Source of the DNA: Clostridiales bacterium
GTDB lineage: Bacteria > Bacillota > Clostridia > Lachnospirales > Lachnospiraceae
DNA length: 64,000 nt
Assembly (NCBI GenBank): GCA_021199255.1
Contig: JAJQIK010000045.1
Coordinates: 169,572 to 233,571 of the forward strand
Direction: 5' to 3'
The notes under the pieces are model-generated. The model was not told the DNA's origin, searched no databases, and was given only the letters and a program-made list of their open reading frames with translations. A program made the translations under genes and the position numbers. Below are positions 24,613-34,204 of the stretch, in pieces. Each line of letters begins with the position of its first letter. Positions within the stretch are counted from its first letter, which is position 1.

Positions 24613-26475
24613 TTGAGTAGAAATAATAGAAGCTTTTATTTATATTTTGTGATCATTATCGGATTGCTTTTGTTTACCGTCTGGATAGGTACTTTACAGG
24701 TTCAGCACACCGGATACACCAGAGGACAGTTTGAAGAGCAGTTGGAAAATAGCGAGGTCGCCCGTGTGAATATCTGTCCCAATAAGGATACCCCGACAGG
24801 TTCGCTGGAGATTACGTTAAAGAGCGGGGAAGAAAAGGTACTCTATGTAACGGACGTAACCGAGATGGAGGAGCTGGTCAGGAGCTATGGTATCGACCCG
24901 ACGGTGGAGAGCGTGCCGGAGGAAAGCTGGTTCCTGAATAGTATTCTCCCGATTTTAATTGTGGTGATTGTCTGCGTCTTCTTCTTTGTTATGATGAACG
25001 CCCAAAATGCCGGAGGCGGCGGCAACGGCAAGATGATGAATTTTGGAAAGAGCCGCGCAAGACTGACCATGGGCGCTGAGAATAAGATTACGCTGGAAGA
25101 AGTGGCGGGTCTTAAGGAAGAAAAGGAAGAGCTGCAGGAAATTGTAGAGTTCCTCAGGGATCCCGGTAAATTTACGAAGGTAGGCGCCCGTATTCCCAAG
25201 GGAGTGCTTCTGGAAGGAGCGCCCGGTACCGGTAAGACCCTTCTGGCAAAAGCGATTGCAGGAGAGGCTAACGTCCCCTTCTTTAGTATTTCGGGCTCTG
25301 ATTTTGTGGAAATGTTTGTAGGCGTGGGCGCGTCCCGTGTGCGCGATATGTTTGCGGAGGCCAAAAGGCACGCTCCCTGTATTATCTTTATTGATGAGAT
25401 CGACGCAGTGGCAAGGCGCAGAGGAACCGGTATGGGCGGCGGCCATGACGAGCGGGAGCAGACCTTGAACCAGCTATTGGTGGAGATGGACGGTTTCGGC
25501 GTAAACGAGGGAATTATCGTGATGGCGGCGACAAACCGCGTGGATATCTTAGACCCGGCGATTCTTCGTCCGGGGCGTTTTGACAGAAAGATTACGGTGG
25601 TATCCCCTGACGTCCGGGGAAGAGAGGATATTCTCAAGGTGCATGCCAGAAATAAGCCGCTTGGCGATGACGTGGATTTACAGCAGATCGCCCAGACGAC
25701 CGCCGGTTTTACAGGCGCTGACCTGGAGAATCTCTTAAACGAGGCCGCCATCAACGCGGCAATGGATAAGCGGGCGTTTGTCAAGCAGGAGGATATTAAG
25801 AGGGCTTTTATCAAGGTGGGAATCGGCGCGGAGAAGAAGAGCCGTATTATATCCGATAAAGAGAAAAAGATTACCGCGTACCACGAGGCGGGCCACGCAA
25901 TTCTGTTCCATGTGCTGCCGGATGTGGGACCTGTTTATACAGTTTCTATTATTCCCACGGGGCTGGGCGCAGCCGGTTATACCATGCCTCTTCCCGAAAA
26001 GGATGAAATGTTTATGACGAAAGGCAAAATGCTGGAGGATATTATGGTATCCCTTGGCGGGCGCATCGCGGAGGAGATTATTTTCGATGATATTACAACG
26101 GGAGCCTCCAGCGATATTAAACAGGCCACAAAGCGGGCCAGGGCAATGGTTACGCGGTACGGAATGTCTGATAATATCGGCATTATCAACTATGACGATG
26201 ATGACGACGAGGTATTTATCGGCAGAGACCTGGCTCATGCCAAGAACCATAGCGAACTGATCTCCGGCGAAATCGACAAGGAAGTGAAGTCGATTATCGA
26301 CGACTGCTATCAGAAAGCCAGGAACATTATTATGGAGCATGAGGACGTGCTGCACCGGTGCGCAAAGCTTCTGTTAGAGAAAGAAAAGATCAACCGCGCG
26401 GAGTTTGAGGCGCTGTTTGATACCTATTATCCCCAGCCGGAAGAACCGGGCGCAGAGCTTGTACCGGAAGGATAA
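24613..26475 (+). CDS. ftsH: ATP-dependent zinc metalloprotease FtsH
   Basis: A 620-residue membrane AAA+ protease starting at TTG 24613, with GAGG upstream. Transmembrane helices lie at about residues 9-30 and 112-130 and flank an extracytoplasmic domain. The AAA domain has Walker A GAPGTGKT near residue 201, Walker [11 protein letters not shown], and the second region of homology [20 protein letters not shown]. The zinc site HEAGH starts at His424. FtsH degrades damaged membrane proteins and regulators. It ends the spoIIE-tilS-hpt-ftsH cluster. Confidence 0.97.
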   Translation: MSRNNRSFYLYFVIIIGLLLFTVWIGTLQVQHTGYTRGQFEEQLENSEVARVNICPNKDTPTGSLEITLKSGEEKVLYVTDVTEMEELVRSYGIDPTVESVPEESWFLNSILPILIVVIVCVFFFVMMNAQNAGGGGNGKMMNFGKSRARLTMGAENKITLEEVAGLKEEKEELQEIVEFLRDPGKFTKVGARIPKGVLLEGAPGTGKTLLAKAIAGEANVPFFSISGSDFVEMFVGVGASRVRDMFAEAKRHAPCIIFIDEIDAVARRRGTGMGGGHDEREQTLNQLLVEMDGFGVNEGIIVMAATNRVDILDPAILRPGRFDRKITVVSPDVRGREDILKVHARNKPLGDDVDLQQIAQTTAGFTGADLENLLNEAAINAAMDKRAFVKQEDIKRAFIKVGIGAEKKSRIISDKEKKITAYHEAGHAILFHVLPDVGPVYTVSIIPTGLGAAGYTMPLPEKDEMFMTKGKMLEDIMVSLGGRIAEEIIFDDITTGASSDIKQATKRARAMVTRYGMSDNIGIINYDDDDDEVFIGRDLAHAKNHSELISGEIDKEVKSIIDDCYQKARNIIMEHEDVLHRCAKLLLEKEKINRAEFEALFDTYYPQPEEPGAELVPEG

Positions 26476-26533
26476 TTGTACAAAGTGCACAAAAACAGAT
26501 AGACAAAATTGTAATATTTGTGAATCCTTGGTA

Positions 26534-26562
26534 TTGTGGACGGGCATAGGCTATGCTATTAT
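26534..26562 (+). promoter_or_regulatory. Candidate promoter downstream of ftsH
   Basis: TTGTGG (26534-26539), a 17-base spacer and TATTAT (26557-26562). No ORF follows before the terminator at 26637-26663, so a short RNA of about 95 bases is possible. Confidence 0.4.
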
Positions 26563-26636
26563 ACTACTTGTAACCCCCCAATACATTATATAGTTTTTTG
26601 CTATACCCCATAAGAAAGAAATACCTTCTCTAAAAA

Positions 26637-26663
26637 AGGCAGCTTTTAAAAGCTGTCTTTTTT
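26637..26663 (+). terminator. Intrinsic terminator downstream of ftsH
   Basis: AAGGCAGCTTTT pairs with AAAAGCTGTCTT and is followed by a run of Ts. Confidence 0.85.
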
Positions 26664-26724
26664 ACTGTGCGCTTTACGGCGCACGTTTCTGCCCCTAAAT
26701 CGGCTTTCGAAATCGTTTAAGCTC

Positions 26725-26753
26725 TTGAATCTCCACCATATATAGTATAAAAT
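26725..26753 (+). promoter_or_regulatory. Candidate promoter of the GH13 gene
   Basis: TTGAAT (26725-26730), a 17-base spacer and TAAAAT (26748-26753), 46 bases upstream of the start codon. Confidence 0.5.
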
Positions 26754-26799
26754 AATACTGTATGTTTTCGTATTTTTTAGAGGAAGGCTAGTTAGGGGT

Positions 26800-28932
26800 A
26801 TGGATATCAATCAATTTCAGAAAACAGAGAAAAATCAATTGTATATAGCGAGTATGCGGCCGGTATTCAACCGAAAGGCATTATTCTCAGATATGACGGA
26901 GGACTATGTCTGCCCGCCGGAACCAAGCGCTTACGGGGAAGTTGTGATTCGTTTCCGTTCCGCGAAGAATAATATCGACAGGGTATTTTTTATCTGTAAG
27001 AATGAAAAGCATATTATGATGAAAACGGAATCAGATGAATATTTCGACTATTATTCCCATTCCGTTCAGTTGGAAAACGAGAAATTAGTTTATTATTTTC
27101 AGGTACAGGGGGGGAAGATTTCCTGCTATTATGATACAAGGGGAGTCTGTAAGGACGTCAACGAGTACTATCATTTTCAGTTGATTCCGGGCTTTAAGAC
27201 GCCTGAATGGGCGAAGGGGGCAGTCTTTTATCAGATCTATGTAGACCGTTTCTATAACGGAGATCCCACGAACGATGTGTTGACCAATGAATATCAGTAT
27301 ATTGGGGATAAGACGGTAAAAGTGGAGGACTGGGATAAGTATCCCGCCGCTATGGGAGTCCGGGAATTTTACGGCGGCGACTTGCAGGGAGTTCTGGATA
27401 AAATGGACTATTTGCAGGATCTGGGCGTGGACGTGATCTATTTTAATCCATTGTTTGTGTCGCCCTCTAATCACAAATATGATATTCAGGACTATGATTA
27501 TATCGATCCGCATTTTGGGAAGATTGTGCATGACGAAGGAGATCTGCTTCGTGCGGATCAGAACGAGAACCGCTTTGCCACCAGATATATAGACCGGATT
27601 TCCAATAAAGACAATCTGGAAGCCAGTAACGCCCTTTTTGCAGAGGTTGTGAAGGAAGCGCACAGAAGAGGAATGAAGGTTATTCTGGACGGCGTGTTTA
27701 ACCACTGCGGTTCCTTTAACAAGTGGATGGACAGAGAGCGCATTTATGAGAACGCGCCGGGATACGAAAAGGGCGCCTACATCACACAGGACAGCCCTTA
27801 TCACGATTACTTTCAATTTTTCGACAATAATCAGTTCCCGTATAACGGTTCCTATGACGGCTGGTGGGGGCACGATACATTGCCGAAGCTTAATTATGAA
27901 AATTCCAGACAGCTTCTGGACTATGTATTATACATTGCCAGAAAATGGGTTTCCCCGCCGTACAACGCGGATGGCTGGAGATTAGACGTGGCGGCGGATC
28001 TGGGGCACAGCCCGGAGTTTAACCATAATTTCTGGAAAGAGTTTCGCAAGAGCGTTAAGATGGCGAATCCCAACGCGATTATTCTGGCGGAGCATTATGG
28101 CTGCCCGAAGGATTGGCTGCAGGGTGACGAATGGGATACAGTCATGAACTATGACGCCTTTATGGAGCCGGTTACCTGGTTTTTGACAGGAATGCAGAAG
28201 CATAGCGACGATTACAGGGAAGACCTGCTGGGCAACGCGGACAGCTTCTGGGGCGCTATGAGACATCACGGAGCCAGTTTTACCACGCCCTCTCTTCAGG
28301 TGGCGATGAATGAACTGTCAAATCACGATCACTCCCGGTTCCTGACCAGAACCAACCATAAGGTAGGAAGAACCAATACTCTGGGGCCTCAGGCGGCGGA
28401 CGAAGGAGTCAATAAGGCGGTTCTGCGGGAAGCGGTGGTCATTCAGATGACATGGCCCGGCGCACCGACCATCTATTATGGAGACGAGGCGGGCGTCTGC
28501 GGTTTCACCGACCCGGACAACAGACGTACTTATCCCTGGGGGCATGAAGACCGGGAATTAATCAATTTTCATAAAGATATTATTAGAATCCATAAGGAGC
28601 ATAAGGAATTTCTGACCGGCTCGCTGAAATATATGGAGGCGGAATATAATGTAATCGCATACGGCAGATTTACCAGACAGGGGCAGTCCGTTATTCTGAT
28701 TAATAATAATGAGCATGAGATTACGAAGGAGCTCTCAGTGTGGTATCTGGGAATCCCGAAAGAATGTATGGTAAGACAACTGCTTCTTACAACGGGAGAT
28801 GGATATACGACAGAGGAGAGGGAGTATCCGGTTATCGGAGGAAAGGTTACCATAACGCTTCCCGCGGTATCGGCGATTATTCTTCATTATGAAGACCGTA
28901 CCATTAAAAATTTCTTGCATTTTATGGAGTGA
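26800..28932 (+). CDS. GH13 neopullulanase / cyclomaltodextrinase-type alpha-glucanase
   Basis: A 710-residue cytoplasmic glycoside hydrolase family 13 enzyme. The N-terminal ~125 residues (VVIRFRSAKNNIDRVFFICK) match the CBM34-like domain of neopullulanases. The barrel follows at WAKGAVFYQIYVDRFYNGDP. Catalytic residues are Asp396 (GWRLDVAADLG), Glu431 (IILAEHYG) and Asp510 (NHDHSRFL). VIYFNPLFVSPSNHKYD is also typical. These enzymes open cyclodextrins and cut pullulan or maltodextrins inside the cell. There is no signal peptide. The calcium-site and inserted loops were not compared. Confidence 0.92.
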   Translation: MDINQFQKTEKNQLYIASMRPVFNRKALFSDMTEDYVCPPEPSAYGEVVIRFRSAKNNIDRVFFICKNEKHIMMKTESDEYFDYYSHSVQLENEKLVYYFQVQGGKISCYYDTRGVCKDVNEYYHFQLIPGFKTPEWAKGAVFYQIYVDRFYNGDPTNDVLTNEYQYIGDKTVKVEDWDKYPAAMGVREFYGGDLQGVLDKMDYLQDLGVDVIYFNPLFVSPSNHKYDIQDYDYIDPHFGKIVHDEGDLLRADQNENRFATRYIDRISNKDNLEASNALFAEVVKEAHRRGMKVILDGVFNHCGSFNKWMDRERIYENAPGYEKGAYITQDSPYHDYFQFFDNNQFPYNGSYDGWWGHDTLPKLNYENSRQLLDYVLYIARKWVSPPYNADGWRLDVAADLGHSPEFNHNFWKEFRKSVKMANPNAIILAEHYGCPKDWLQGDEWDTVMNYDAFMEPVTWFLTGMQKHSDDYREDLLGNADSFWGAMRHHGASFTTPSLQVAMNELSNHDHSRFLTRTNHKVGRTNTLGPQAADEGVNKAVLREAVVIQMTWPGAPTIYYGDEAGVCGFTDPDNRRTYPWGHEDRELINFHKDIIRIHKEHKEFLTGSLKYMEAEYNVIAYGRFTRQGQSVILINNNEHEITKELSVWYLGIPKECMVRQLLLTTGDGYTTEEREYPVIGGKVTITLPAVSAIILHYEDRTIKNFLHFME

Positions 28933-28943
28933 TATGCTATAAA
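28915..28943 (+). promoter_or_regulatory. Promoter of tRNA-Tyr
   Basis: TTGCAT (28915-28920), a 17-base spacer and TATAAA (28938-28943), overlapping the end of the GH13 gene and about 32 bases upstream of the tRNA. Confidence 0.65.
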
Positions 28944-28975
28944 TGTTACGTGTGAGACGTATAAGGTTTCACTAT

Positions 28976-29057
28976 GGATGGATTCCCGAGTGGCCAAAGG
29001 GGACAGACTGTAAATCTGCTGCAAATTGCTTCGGTGGTTCGAATCCACCTCCATCCA
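28976..29057 (+). tRNA. tRNA-Tyr (anticodon GTA)
   Basis: An 82-base class II tRNA with a long variable arm. The acceptor GGATGGA pairs with TCCATCC. The loop CTGTAAA carries anticodon GTA. The T arm is GGTGGTTCGAATCCACC. The final A57 is the discriminator and CCA is not encoded. Confidence 0.95.
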
Positions 29058-29119
29058 GTCAGCGCGGTTCTGCGCGGCAAGTCTGTTTTGATTGGTATGT
29101 GAATATGTGTTCAGGAAAG

Positions 29120-29162
29120 GAATCCGACGGGTAGCCTGTGGCTATGTCGGGTTCTTTTGTTT
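29120..29162 (+). terminator. Intrinsic terminator of tRNA-Tyr
   Basis: GAATCCGAC (29120-29128) pairs with GTCGGGTTC (29146-29154) with one G-T pair, followed by TTTTGTTTT. Confidence 0.75.
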
Positions 29163-29192
29163 TATAATTCTATATGAGGAATGGAGGTTGTT

Positions 29193-31529
29193 ATGAAATT
29201 CAATAACGGTTGCTGGCTGTTAAAGGAGGGTGTGGCACGTTTTTCCCCGCAGCAGGTCTATGAAATGAAAAGGACGGAAACGGAGGTTACCATATGCGCG
29301 CCTGCCCACAAAATCAACCGCAGGGGCGATACCTTAGGCGGCGCTAATCTGACAATCCGCATTACATCCCCGCTGCCGGATGTGCTCCGCATACAGACAG
29401 ATCATTATCGGGGGACTTGTCCGAAGGCGCCCTCCTTTGAGCTGAAGCTGGATCAGCCCCAGCCCCTTCAGGTAGAGGATTCTGAGGAGAAGCTGCTGAT
29501 TACCAGCGGCGGCCTGACCCTGGAGATCGGTAAAAAAACCTGGTATATGCGCTATATGAGAGAGAGCCGGGTTATTACCCGAAGCGACGACGGCGACCTT
29601 GCCATGATGAAAACGGACTGGAAGGGCGAATTTTATGATATCAACGGCGATCTGGAAAACACTTATATGCGCCAGCAGCTCAGCATTGGTGTGGGGGAGC
29701 TGTTCTATGGTACGGGAGAGCGTTTTACCCCGTTTGTGAAAAACGGCCAGACGGTAGAAATATATCATGAGGACGGCGGTACCAGCACAGAGCAGTCTTA
29801 TAAAAACATTCCCTTCTATCTATCCAACAAAGGATACGGCGTTTTGGTAAATCATCCTGAACGGGTGTCCTTTGAATTTGCGACGGAAAATGTGACAAAG
29901 GCTGCGTTCAGCGTGAAGGGCGGTTCTCTGGACTATTTCTTTTTCAATGGGCCTGCCATGAAGGACGTCCTGACAAGATATACGGAACTGTCAGGCAAGC
30001 CGACCCTGCCGGCGCCCTGGACCTTTGGGCTGTGGCTGTCTACTTCTTTTACCACGGATTATGATGAAGCTACTGTTATGAGCTTTATTGACGGAATGTT
30101 AGATCGCGGAATCCCTTTGCGTACTTTTCATTTCGACTGCTTTTGGATGAAGGGATTTCATTGGTCTGATTTTATCTGGGACGAGCAGGTGTTTCCCGAT
30201 CCGGAGGGACTGCTGCGCCGCATCAAGGATAAAGGATTAAATATCTGCGTGTGGATTAATCCTTATATCGGACAGGAATCCGTACTTTTCAAGGAGGGGA
30301 TGGAAAAGGGATATTTTATCAAACGCCCCAACGGAGATGTGTGGCAGTGGGATATGTGGCAGCCCGGTATGGCGCTGGTTGATTTTACGAATCCGGCGGC
30401 GCGCGGCTGGTTTCAGAACAAGCTGGAAGTCCTGCTGGATATGGGCGTAGATTGTTTCAAGACAGATTTCGGGGAGAGGATTCCGATAAACTGTGTTTAT
30501 TATGACGGCTCTGATCCTGAGAAAATGCATAATTTCTACACCTATCTATATAATAAGGCCGTTTTTGAACTGCTGGAGAAGAAACGGGGAAAAGGGGAGG
30601 CAGTTCTGTTTGCCCGTTCCGCCACTGTAGGAGGACAGAAATTCCCGGTACACTGGGGCGGCGATTGCTGGTCTGATTATGAGTCTATGGAGGAGAGCCT
30701 GCGGGGCGGCCTGTCTCTTTTAATGTCGGGCTTTGGTTTCTGGGCGCATGATATCGGCGGTTTTGAGAGCACTTCCACCGCGGATGTATATAAGCGCTGG
30801 GTAGCCTTCGGCTTGTTGTCCTCCCACAGCCGCCTTCACGGCAGCAGCTCTTATCGCGTGCCGTGGGTATATGATGAGGAAGCGGTGGAGGTAGTCAGAA
30901 CCTTTACCAGGCTCAAGGCATCTCTGATGCCATATCTATATAAAACGGCGGTGGATACGTCCAGAACCGGGATTCCCGTTATGCGCAGTATGGTGCTGGA
31001 ATTTACGCAGGACAGGAACTGCGCTTATCTGGATAAACAGTATATGCTGGGCGATTGTCTGCTGGCGGCGCCTGTGTTTAATGATGAGGGACGCGGTATT
31101 TTCTATCTGCCAAAGGGAGTCTGGACGGATTTCCTTACCGGTGAGGTCATGGAAGGCCCTGCCTGGAAGGAGAAGCATTATGATTATCTGCACTTGCCGT
31201 TGATGGCCAGGGAGAACAGTATCATAGCGATTGGAGCCTGTGAGGATAAGCCCGATTATGATTACGCGGACGGCGTTGAGCTGCGTGTGTATGCGCTGCT
31301 TGAAGGACAGGAAACCTCTGCCGTTATCTACGATATGCAGCAGAAGATTGCGCTGACGGCCGATATCGTAAGAAAAGGAGCGAGAATCACCATACGGGTA
31401 AAGGCTGAGAAGCCCTGTACAGTCCGGCTGGTGAATTATAAGGCAGCTTCCGCTTCCGGAGCCAGAATGTGGGCTGAGGGGAAAGACACGGTGCTGATTC
31501 CGGAGACGGAAGTGATAGAGGTGGAGTGA
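29193..31529 (+). CDS. yicI: GH31 alpha-xylosidase (YicI type)
   Basis: A 778-residue cytoplasmic GH31 enzyme that removes alpha-linked xylose, for example isoprimeverose units from xyloglucan. The nucleophile is Asp425 in TDFGERIP and the acid/base is Asp491 in GGDCWSDY. Their 66-residue spacing equals that in E. coli YicI (Asp416, Asp482). FDCFWMKGFHWSDFIWD is the YicI-type substrate loop and favours xylosidase over glucosidase. The N-terminal beta-sandwich holds YGTGERFTPFVKNGQ. ATG 29193 is chosen because GGAGG lies eight bases upstream; an earlier ATG at 29181 overlaps it. Confidence 0.93.
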   Translation: MKFNNGCWLLKEGVARFSPQQVYEMKRTETEVTICAPAHKINRRGDTLGGANLTIRITSPLPDVLRIQTDHYRGTCPKAPSFELKLDQPQPLQVEDSEEKLLITSGGLTLEIGKKTWYMRYMRESRVITRSDDGDLAMMKTDWKGEFYDINGDLENTYMRQQLSIGVGELFYGTGERFTPFVKNGQTVEIYHEDGGTSTEQSYKNIPFYLSNKGYGVLVNHPERVSFEFATENVTKAAFSVKGGSLDYFFFNGPAMKDVLTRYTELSGKPTLPAPWTFGLWLSTSFTTDYDEATVMSFIDGMLDRGIPLRTFHFDCFWMKGFHWSDFIWDEQVFPDPEGLLRRIKDKGLNICVWINPYIGQESVLFKEGMEKGYFIKRPNGDVWQWDMWQPGMALVDFTNPAARGWFQNKLEVLLDMGVDCFKTDFGERIPINCVYYDGSDPEKMHNFYTYLYNKAVFELLEKKRGKGEAVLFARSATVGGQKFPVHWGGDCWSDYESMEESLRGGLSLLMSGFGFWAHDIGGFESTSTADVYKRWVAFGLLSSHSRLHGSSSYRVPWVYDEEAVEVVRTFTRLKASLMPYLYKTAVDTSRTGIPVMRSMVLEFTQDRNCAYLDKQYMLGDCLLAAPVFNDEGRGIFYLPKGVWTDFLTGEVMEGPAWKEKHYDYLHLPLMARENSIIAIGACEDKPDYDYADGVELRVYALLEGQETSAVIYDMQQKIALTADIVRKGARITIRVKAEKPCTVRLVNYKAASASGARMWAEGKDTVLIPETEVIEVE

Positions 31530-31539
31530 GGAACAATCC

Positions 31540-32829
31540 ATGAAAATCTTGAAGAACGTACTGACGGCCATAGGTATTATGGCAATCTTATTATGCGCCT
31601 TTATTTTTCTATGCGCTATAAACCCGAATATTACGGAGACTCTGGCGGAGCTGGTTTCTCAGGACGAACAGGCTGCCCGGCCGCAGAGTATGGCGCGGGA
31701 AGAGACGCCGTTGCCGGAAGAAGCTGCCGTCCCGGATGAGACTGAAGCGGACGTTGACAGCGTTTCTCAAAGCGGGCGGATGCTGGAAGCCTTAGCAGGC
31801 GAAAAGGCGGCTCCGGAGAATATGGAGGCAGAGCCGGTAAGAGGCAGCGGCGGTTACGAAGCGCCCTCTGAGGCCGATATCGTCGTACCTAAGGCAGTAA
31901 ACGGCAAGGCGGGCTATCAGCCCATTACGGAAAGAACCGAAGAGCTGCCGGGGGCCGAGGGCGGGGAATACACCAGCGAGCTGGGATATGGGGAAACGGG
32001 AGACGGCCTTGTCTTTGACGCTGCGTTTTACCCCTACTATCAAATGCTGGATACAAAGGGGCAGCATCTGTATCGGCAGATATATGCGAACGCTAATGCG
32101 CTGAATAAAGCGTTTGTGCCTGTTGAAGCGGTACCTGCGTCAGAAATGCGCAACATCATCTGTGCGGTATATAATGACCACCCGGAATTGTTCTGGATGA
32201 ATACGGCTTATGTCTGCAAATATGATAGAAATAAGATCTGCGCGGAGCTGGAACTAGATTTTAATGAGACGGCAGACGATCTGGACAGTGCATCGGAGGA
32301 GTTTGATGCCTCCGTCAATGAAATATTGGAGCAGGTGCAGAATCTGGGGAGTAATTATGAGAAGGAAAAAGCGGTACACGATATCCTGATCGATAAGATT
32401 ACATACCGTCTCAATGCCAGTATGAGTCAAAGCGCCTATAGCGCCCTGGTAAACGGGGAAACGGTTTGCGCCGGATATGCCAGAGCTTTCCAGTACTTGC
32501 TGCAAAAGCTGGGGATTCCCTGTTACTATTGCACCGGATACGCGGGCGAAGACCATGCGTGGAATATTGTGGCGCTGGAGGACGGCTATTATAATGTAGA
32601 TGTGACCTGGGACGATACGCCGGGGGGAGAATACGACTATTTTAACCGGACAGATCAGGATTATGCGCAGACGCATGTACGAAGAGAATTATCCGTTAAT
32701 CTGCCTCCATGTAACGGGCAGCAATACCGTAATCTGGAGCAGTCCGGGGAAACGGAGGAGCCGGGAAGCGCGCTTTCAACAAATCAGCCGGCCTCCTCCT
32801 TTAAACAGGTTTTTGAGAAAGCGCTCTAA
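31540..32829 (+). CDS. Secreted or membrane-anchored transglutaminase-like protein
   Basis: A 429-residue protein with an N-terminal hydrophobic helix (VLTAIGIMAILLCAFIFLCA) acting as signal or anchor, then a low-complexity acidic linker up to about residue 160. The C-terminal half is a transglutaminase-like papain fold. Cys is in NGETVCAGYARAFQ (about residue 311), His in EDHAWNIVAL and Asp in NVDVTWDD, so the triad is complete. Such bacterial domains act as peptidases or amidases on surface proteins; the substrate is unknown. It starts ten bases after the GH31 gene and converges on the MerR gene with a four-base overlap. Confidence 0.85.
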   Translation: MKILKNVLTAIGIMAILLCAFIFLCAINPNITETLAELVSQDEQAARPQSMAREETPLPEEAAVPDETEADVDSVSQSGRMLEALAGEKAAPENMEAEPVRGSGGYEAPSEADIVVPKAVNGKAGYQPITERTEELPGAEGGEYTSELGYGETGDGLVFDAAFYPYYQMLDTKGQHLYRQIYANANALNKAFVPVEAVPASEMRNIICAVYNDHPELFWMNTAYVCKYDRNKICAELELDFNETADDLDSASEEFDASVNEILEQVQNLGSNYEKEKAVHDILIDKITYRLNASMSQSAYSALVNGETVCAGYARAFQYLLQKLGIPCYYCTGYAGEDHAWNIVALEDGYYNVDVTWDDTPGGEYDYFNRTDQDYAQTHVRRELSVNLPPCNGQQYRNLEQSGETEEPGSALSTNQPASSFKQVFEKAL

Positions 32830-33263
32830 TTATGCGTACTTTCGTATGCGAGCCTGATTTCTTCCGGCATATCCTCCGGCTTCATTGCTTTCAGTCTTTC
32901 CTCGTTACCGTCCTGAATGGCCTGCTCATAATACCAGCATTTATATTTCAGAAGAGCAAGAACGCCATTCATTCTTTCCATTTCCGATTCGACTGATTCT
33001 ATCTGCTTTTCAAACAATTCCTTTCGCTGCCGATAAGTCTTGCTTCCTTGTCCGCACCATTCCATAAATTGTTTGATGTCCTTAATCTCCAGCCCGGATT
33101 TTTTCAGACATTCTATCACGTGCAGAGTTTCAATTTCTCTGTCTGAGAACTTTCTTATACCGGAAGTGCGCTGAAGATTTGGAAACAATCCCTCTTTATC
33201 ATAATAGCGAAGCGTTGAAACAGGCAGGTCAAACATTTCCGAAACTTGACCAATTGTATACAT
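32826..33263 (-). CDS. MerR family transcriptional regulator
   Basis: A 145-residue regulator. The N-terminal MerR helix-turn-helix is plain (YTIGQVSEMFDLPVSTLRYY, then DKEGLFPN), followed by a coiled-coil dimerisation helix with ESVESEMERMNGVLALLKYK. Only one conserved Cys pair candidate is visible (WCGQ, KCWYYE), so it is not clearly a metal sensor. ATG at 33263 is chosen because the MerR domain begins there; the longer frame adds an unrelated leader. It is divergent from the redox cluster and is the likely regulator of the promoter at 33308-33338. Confidence 0.9.
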   Translation of the reverse strand: MYTIGQVSEMFDLPVSTLRYYDKEGLFPNLQRTSGIRKFSDREIETLHVIECLKKSGLEIKDIKQFMEWCGQGSKTYRQRKELFEKQIESVESEMERMNGVLALLKYKCWYYEQAIQDGNEERLKAMKPEDMPEEIRLAYESTHN

Positions 33264-33307
33264 AATAACGATAGCCTCCAACTCACAAAAATTTTTCAAA
33301 TAAGGTA

Positions 33308-33338
33308 TTGACCTAAAGTCAGGTTTAGGTATTACAAT
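33308..33338 (+). promoter_or_regulatory. MerR-type promoter with operator in a 19-base spacer
   Basis: TTGACC (33308-33313) and TACAAT (33333-33338) are separated by 19 bases rather than 17. The perfect dyad ACCTAAA-N6-TTTAGGT (33311-33330) fills the spacer. This is the classic MerR activation layout, in which the regulator untwists the spacer. Confidence 0.85.
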
Positions 33339-33424
33339 CATGTTATCATGTGAAGAGCGAAGTGTCAAACAGATTCTGATTTTTGTTTATGGCGCTTCCT
33401 GTATCAGAATGGAGGCATTTGCAT

Positions 33425-34180
33425 ATGGAAAAAATAGTACAGACGGCAGGGCAGGATGCCCTTGGAAAATTTGCACCTGAATTTGCGCACCTTAATGATA
33501 ATATCCTTTTTGGAGAAGTATGGAATAACGGGGACATCAATCATAAGACTCGTTGTATTATCACCGTGGTGGCGCTTATGTCTTCCGGTATTGCGGATTC
33601 TTCCTTGAAGTATCATCTGGAGAACGCGAAAAAGGCCGGTGTGGCCAGAAAAGAAATTGCGGCAATTATTACCCATACTGCTTTTTACGTAGGCTGGCCG
33701 AAGGGCTGGGCAGTATTTAATATGGCAAAAGAAGTGTGGTCAGAGGAAGGTGCTGTCACAGACGAAAAGTCCGCGCATGCCGCAGAGATGGTATTTCCGA
33801 TTGGTGAGCCTAATGATGCTTTTGCACAGTACTTTATTGGTCAGAGTTACCTTGCGCCGGTATCCGCCAATCAGGTCGGCATTTTTAATGTGACCTTTGA
33901 GCCGGGATGCCGCAACAACTGGCATATCCATCACGCTGATAAAGGCGGAGGACAGATTTTGGTGTGTGTAGCAGGACGGGGATATTATCAGGAGTGGGGC
34001 AAGGACGCTGTGGAGATGAAACCTGGCGATTGCATCAACATTCCGGTTGGCGTGAAGCACTGGCACGGCGCTGCGCCTGATAGCTGGTTCTCCCATCTGG
34101 CAGTCGAGGTGCCGGGAGAAAATGGCTCTAATGAGTGGCTGGAGGCTGTGGACGAGAACCAATATGGGATTTTGAAATAA
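33425..34180 (+). CDS. Carboxymuconolactone decarboxylase-like / cupin fusion protein
   Basis: A 251-residue two-domain protein. Residues 1-115 resemble the AhpD/carboxymuconolactone decarboxylase fold (RCIITVVALMSSGIADSSLKYH, then EIAAIITHTAFYVGWPK), but the CxxC of true AhpD is absent. Residues 130-250 are a cupin: the metal-binding His pattern is seen in CRNNWHIHHADKGGGQ and the second motif in PVGVKHWHGAAPDSW. The start is ATG 33425 with GGAGG ten bases upstream. It is the first gene behind the MerR-type promoter, followed by hydrolase, flavodoxin and reductase remnants. The reaction is unknown. Confidence 0.85.
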   Translation: MEKIVQTAGQDALGKFAPEFAHLNDNILFGEVWNNGDINHKTRCIITVVALMSSGIADSSLKYHLENAKKAGVARKEIAAIITHTAFYVGWPKGWAVFNMAKEVWSEEGAVTDEKSAHAAEMVFPIGEPNDAFAQYFIGQSYLAPVSANQVGIFNVTFEPGCRNNWHIHHADKGGGQILVCVAGRGYYQEWGKDAVEMKPGDCINIPVGVKHWHGAAPDSWFSHLAVEVPGENGSNEWLEAVDENQYGILK

Positions 34181-34204
34181 TTATGGAAAGCGAGGATATA
34201 GAAC

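Noticed and set aside
24885-25814. Long antisense open frame (309 codons) opposite ftsH
   Set aside because: Low-complexity Ser/Pro-rich translation opposite the AAA domain; a shadow of ftsH.
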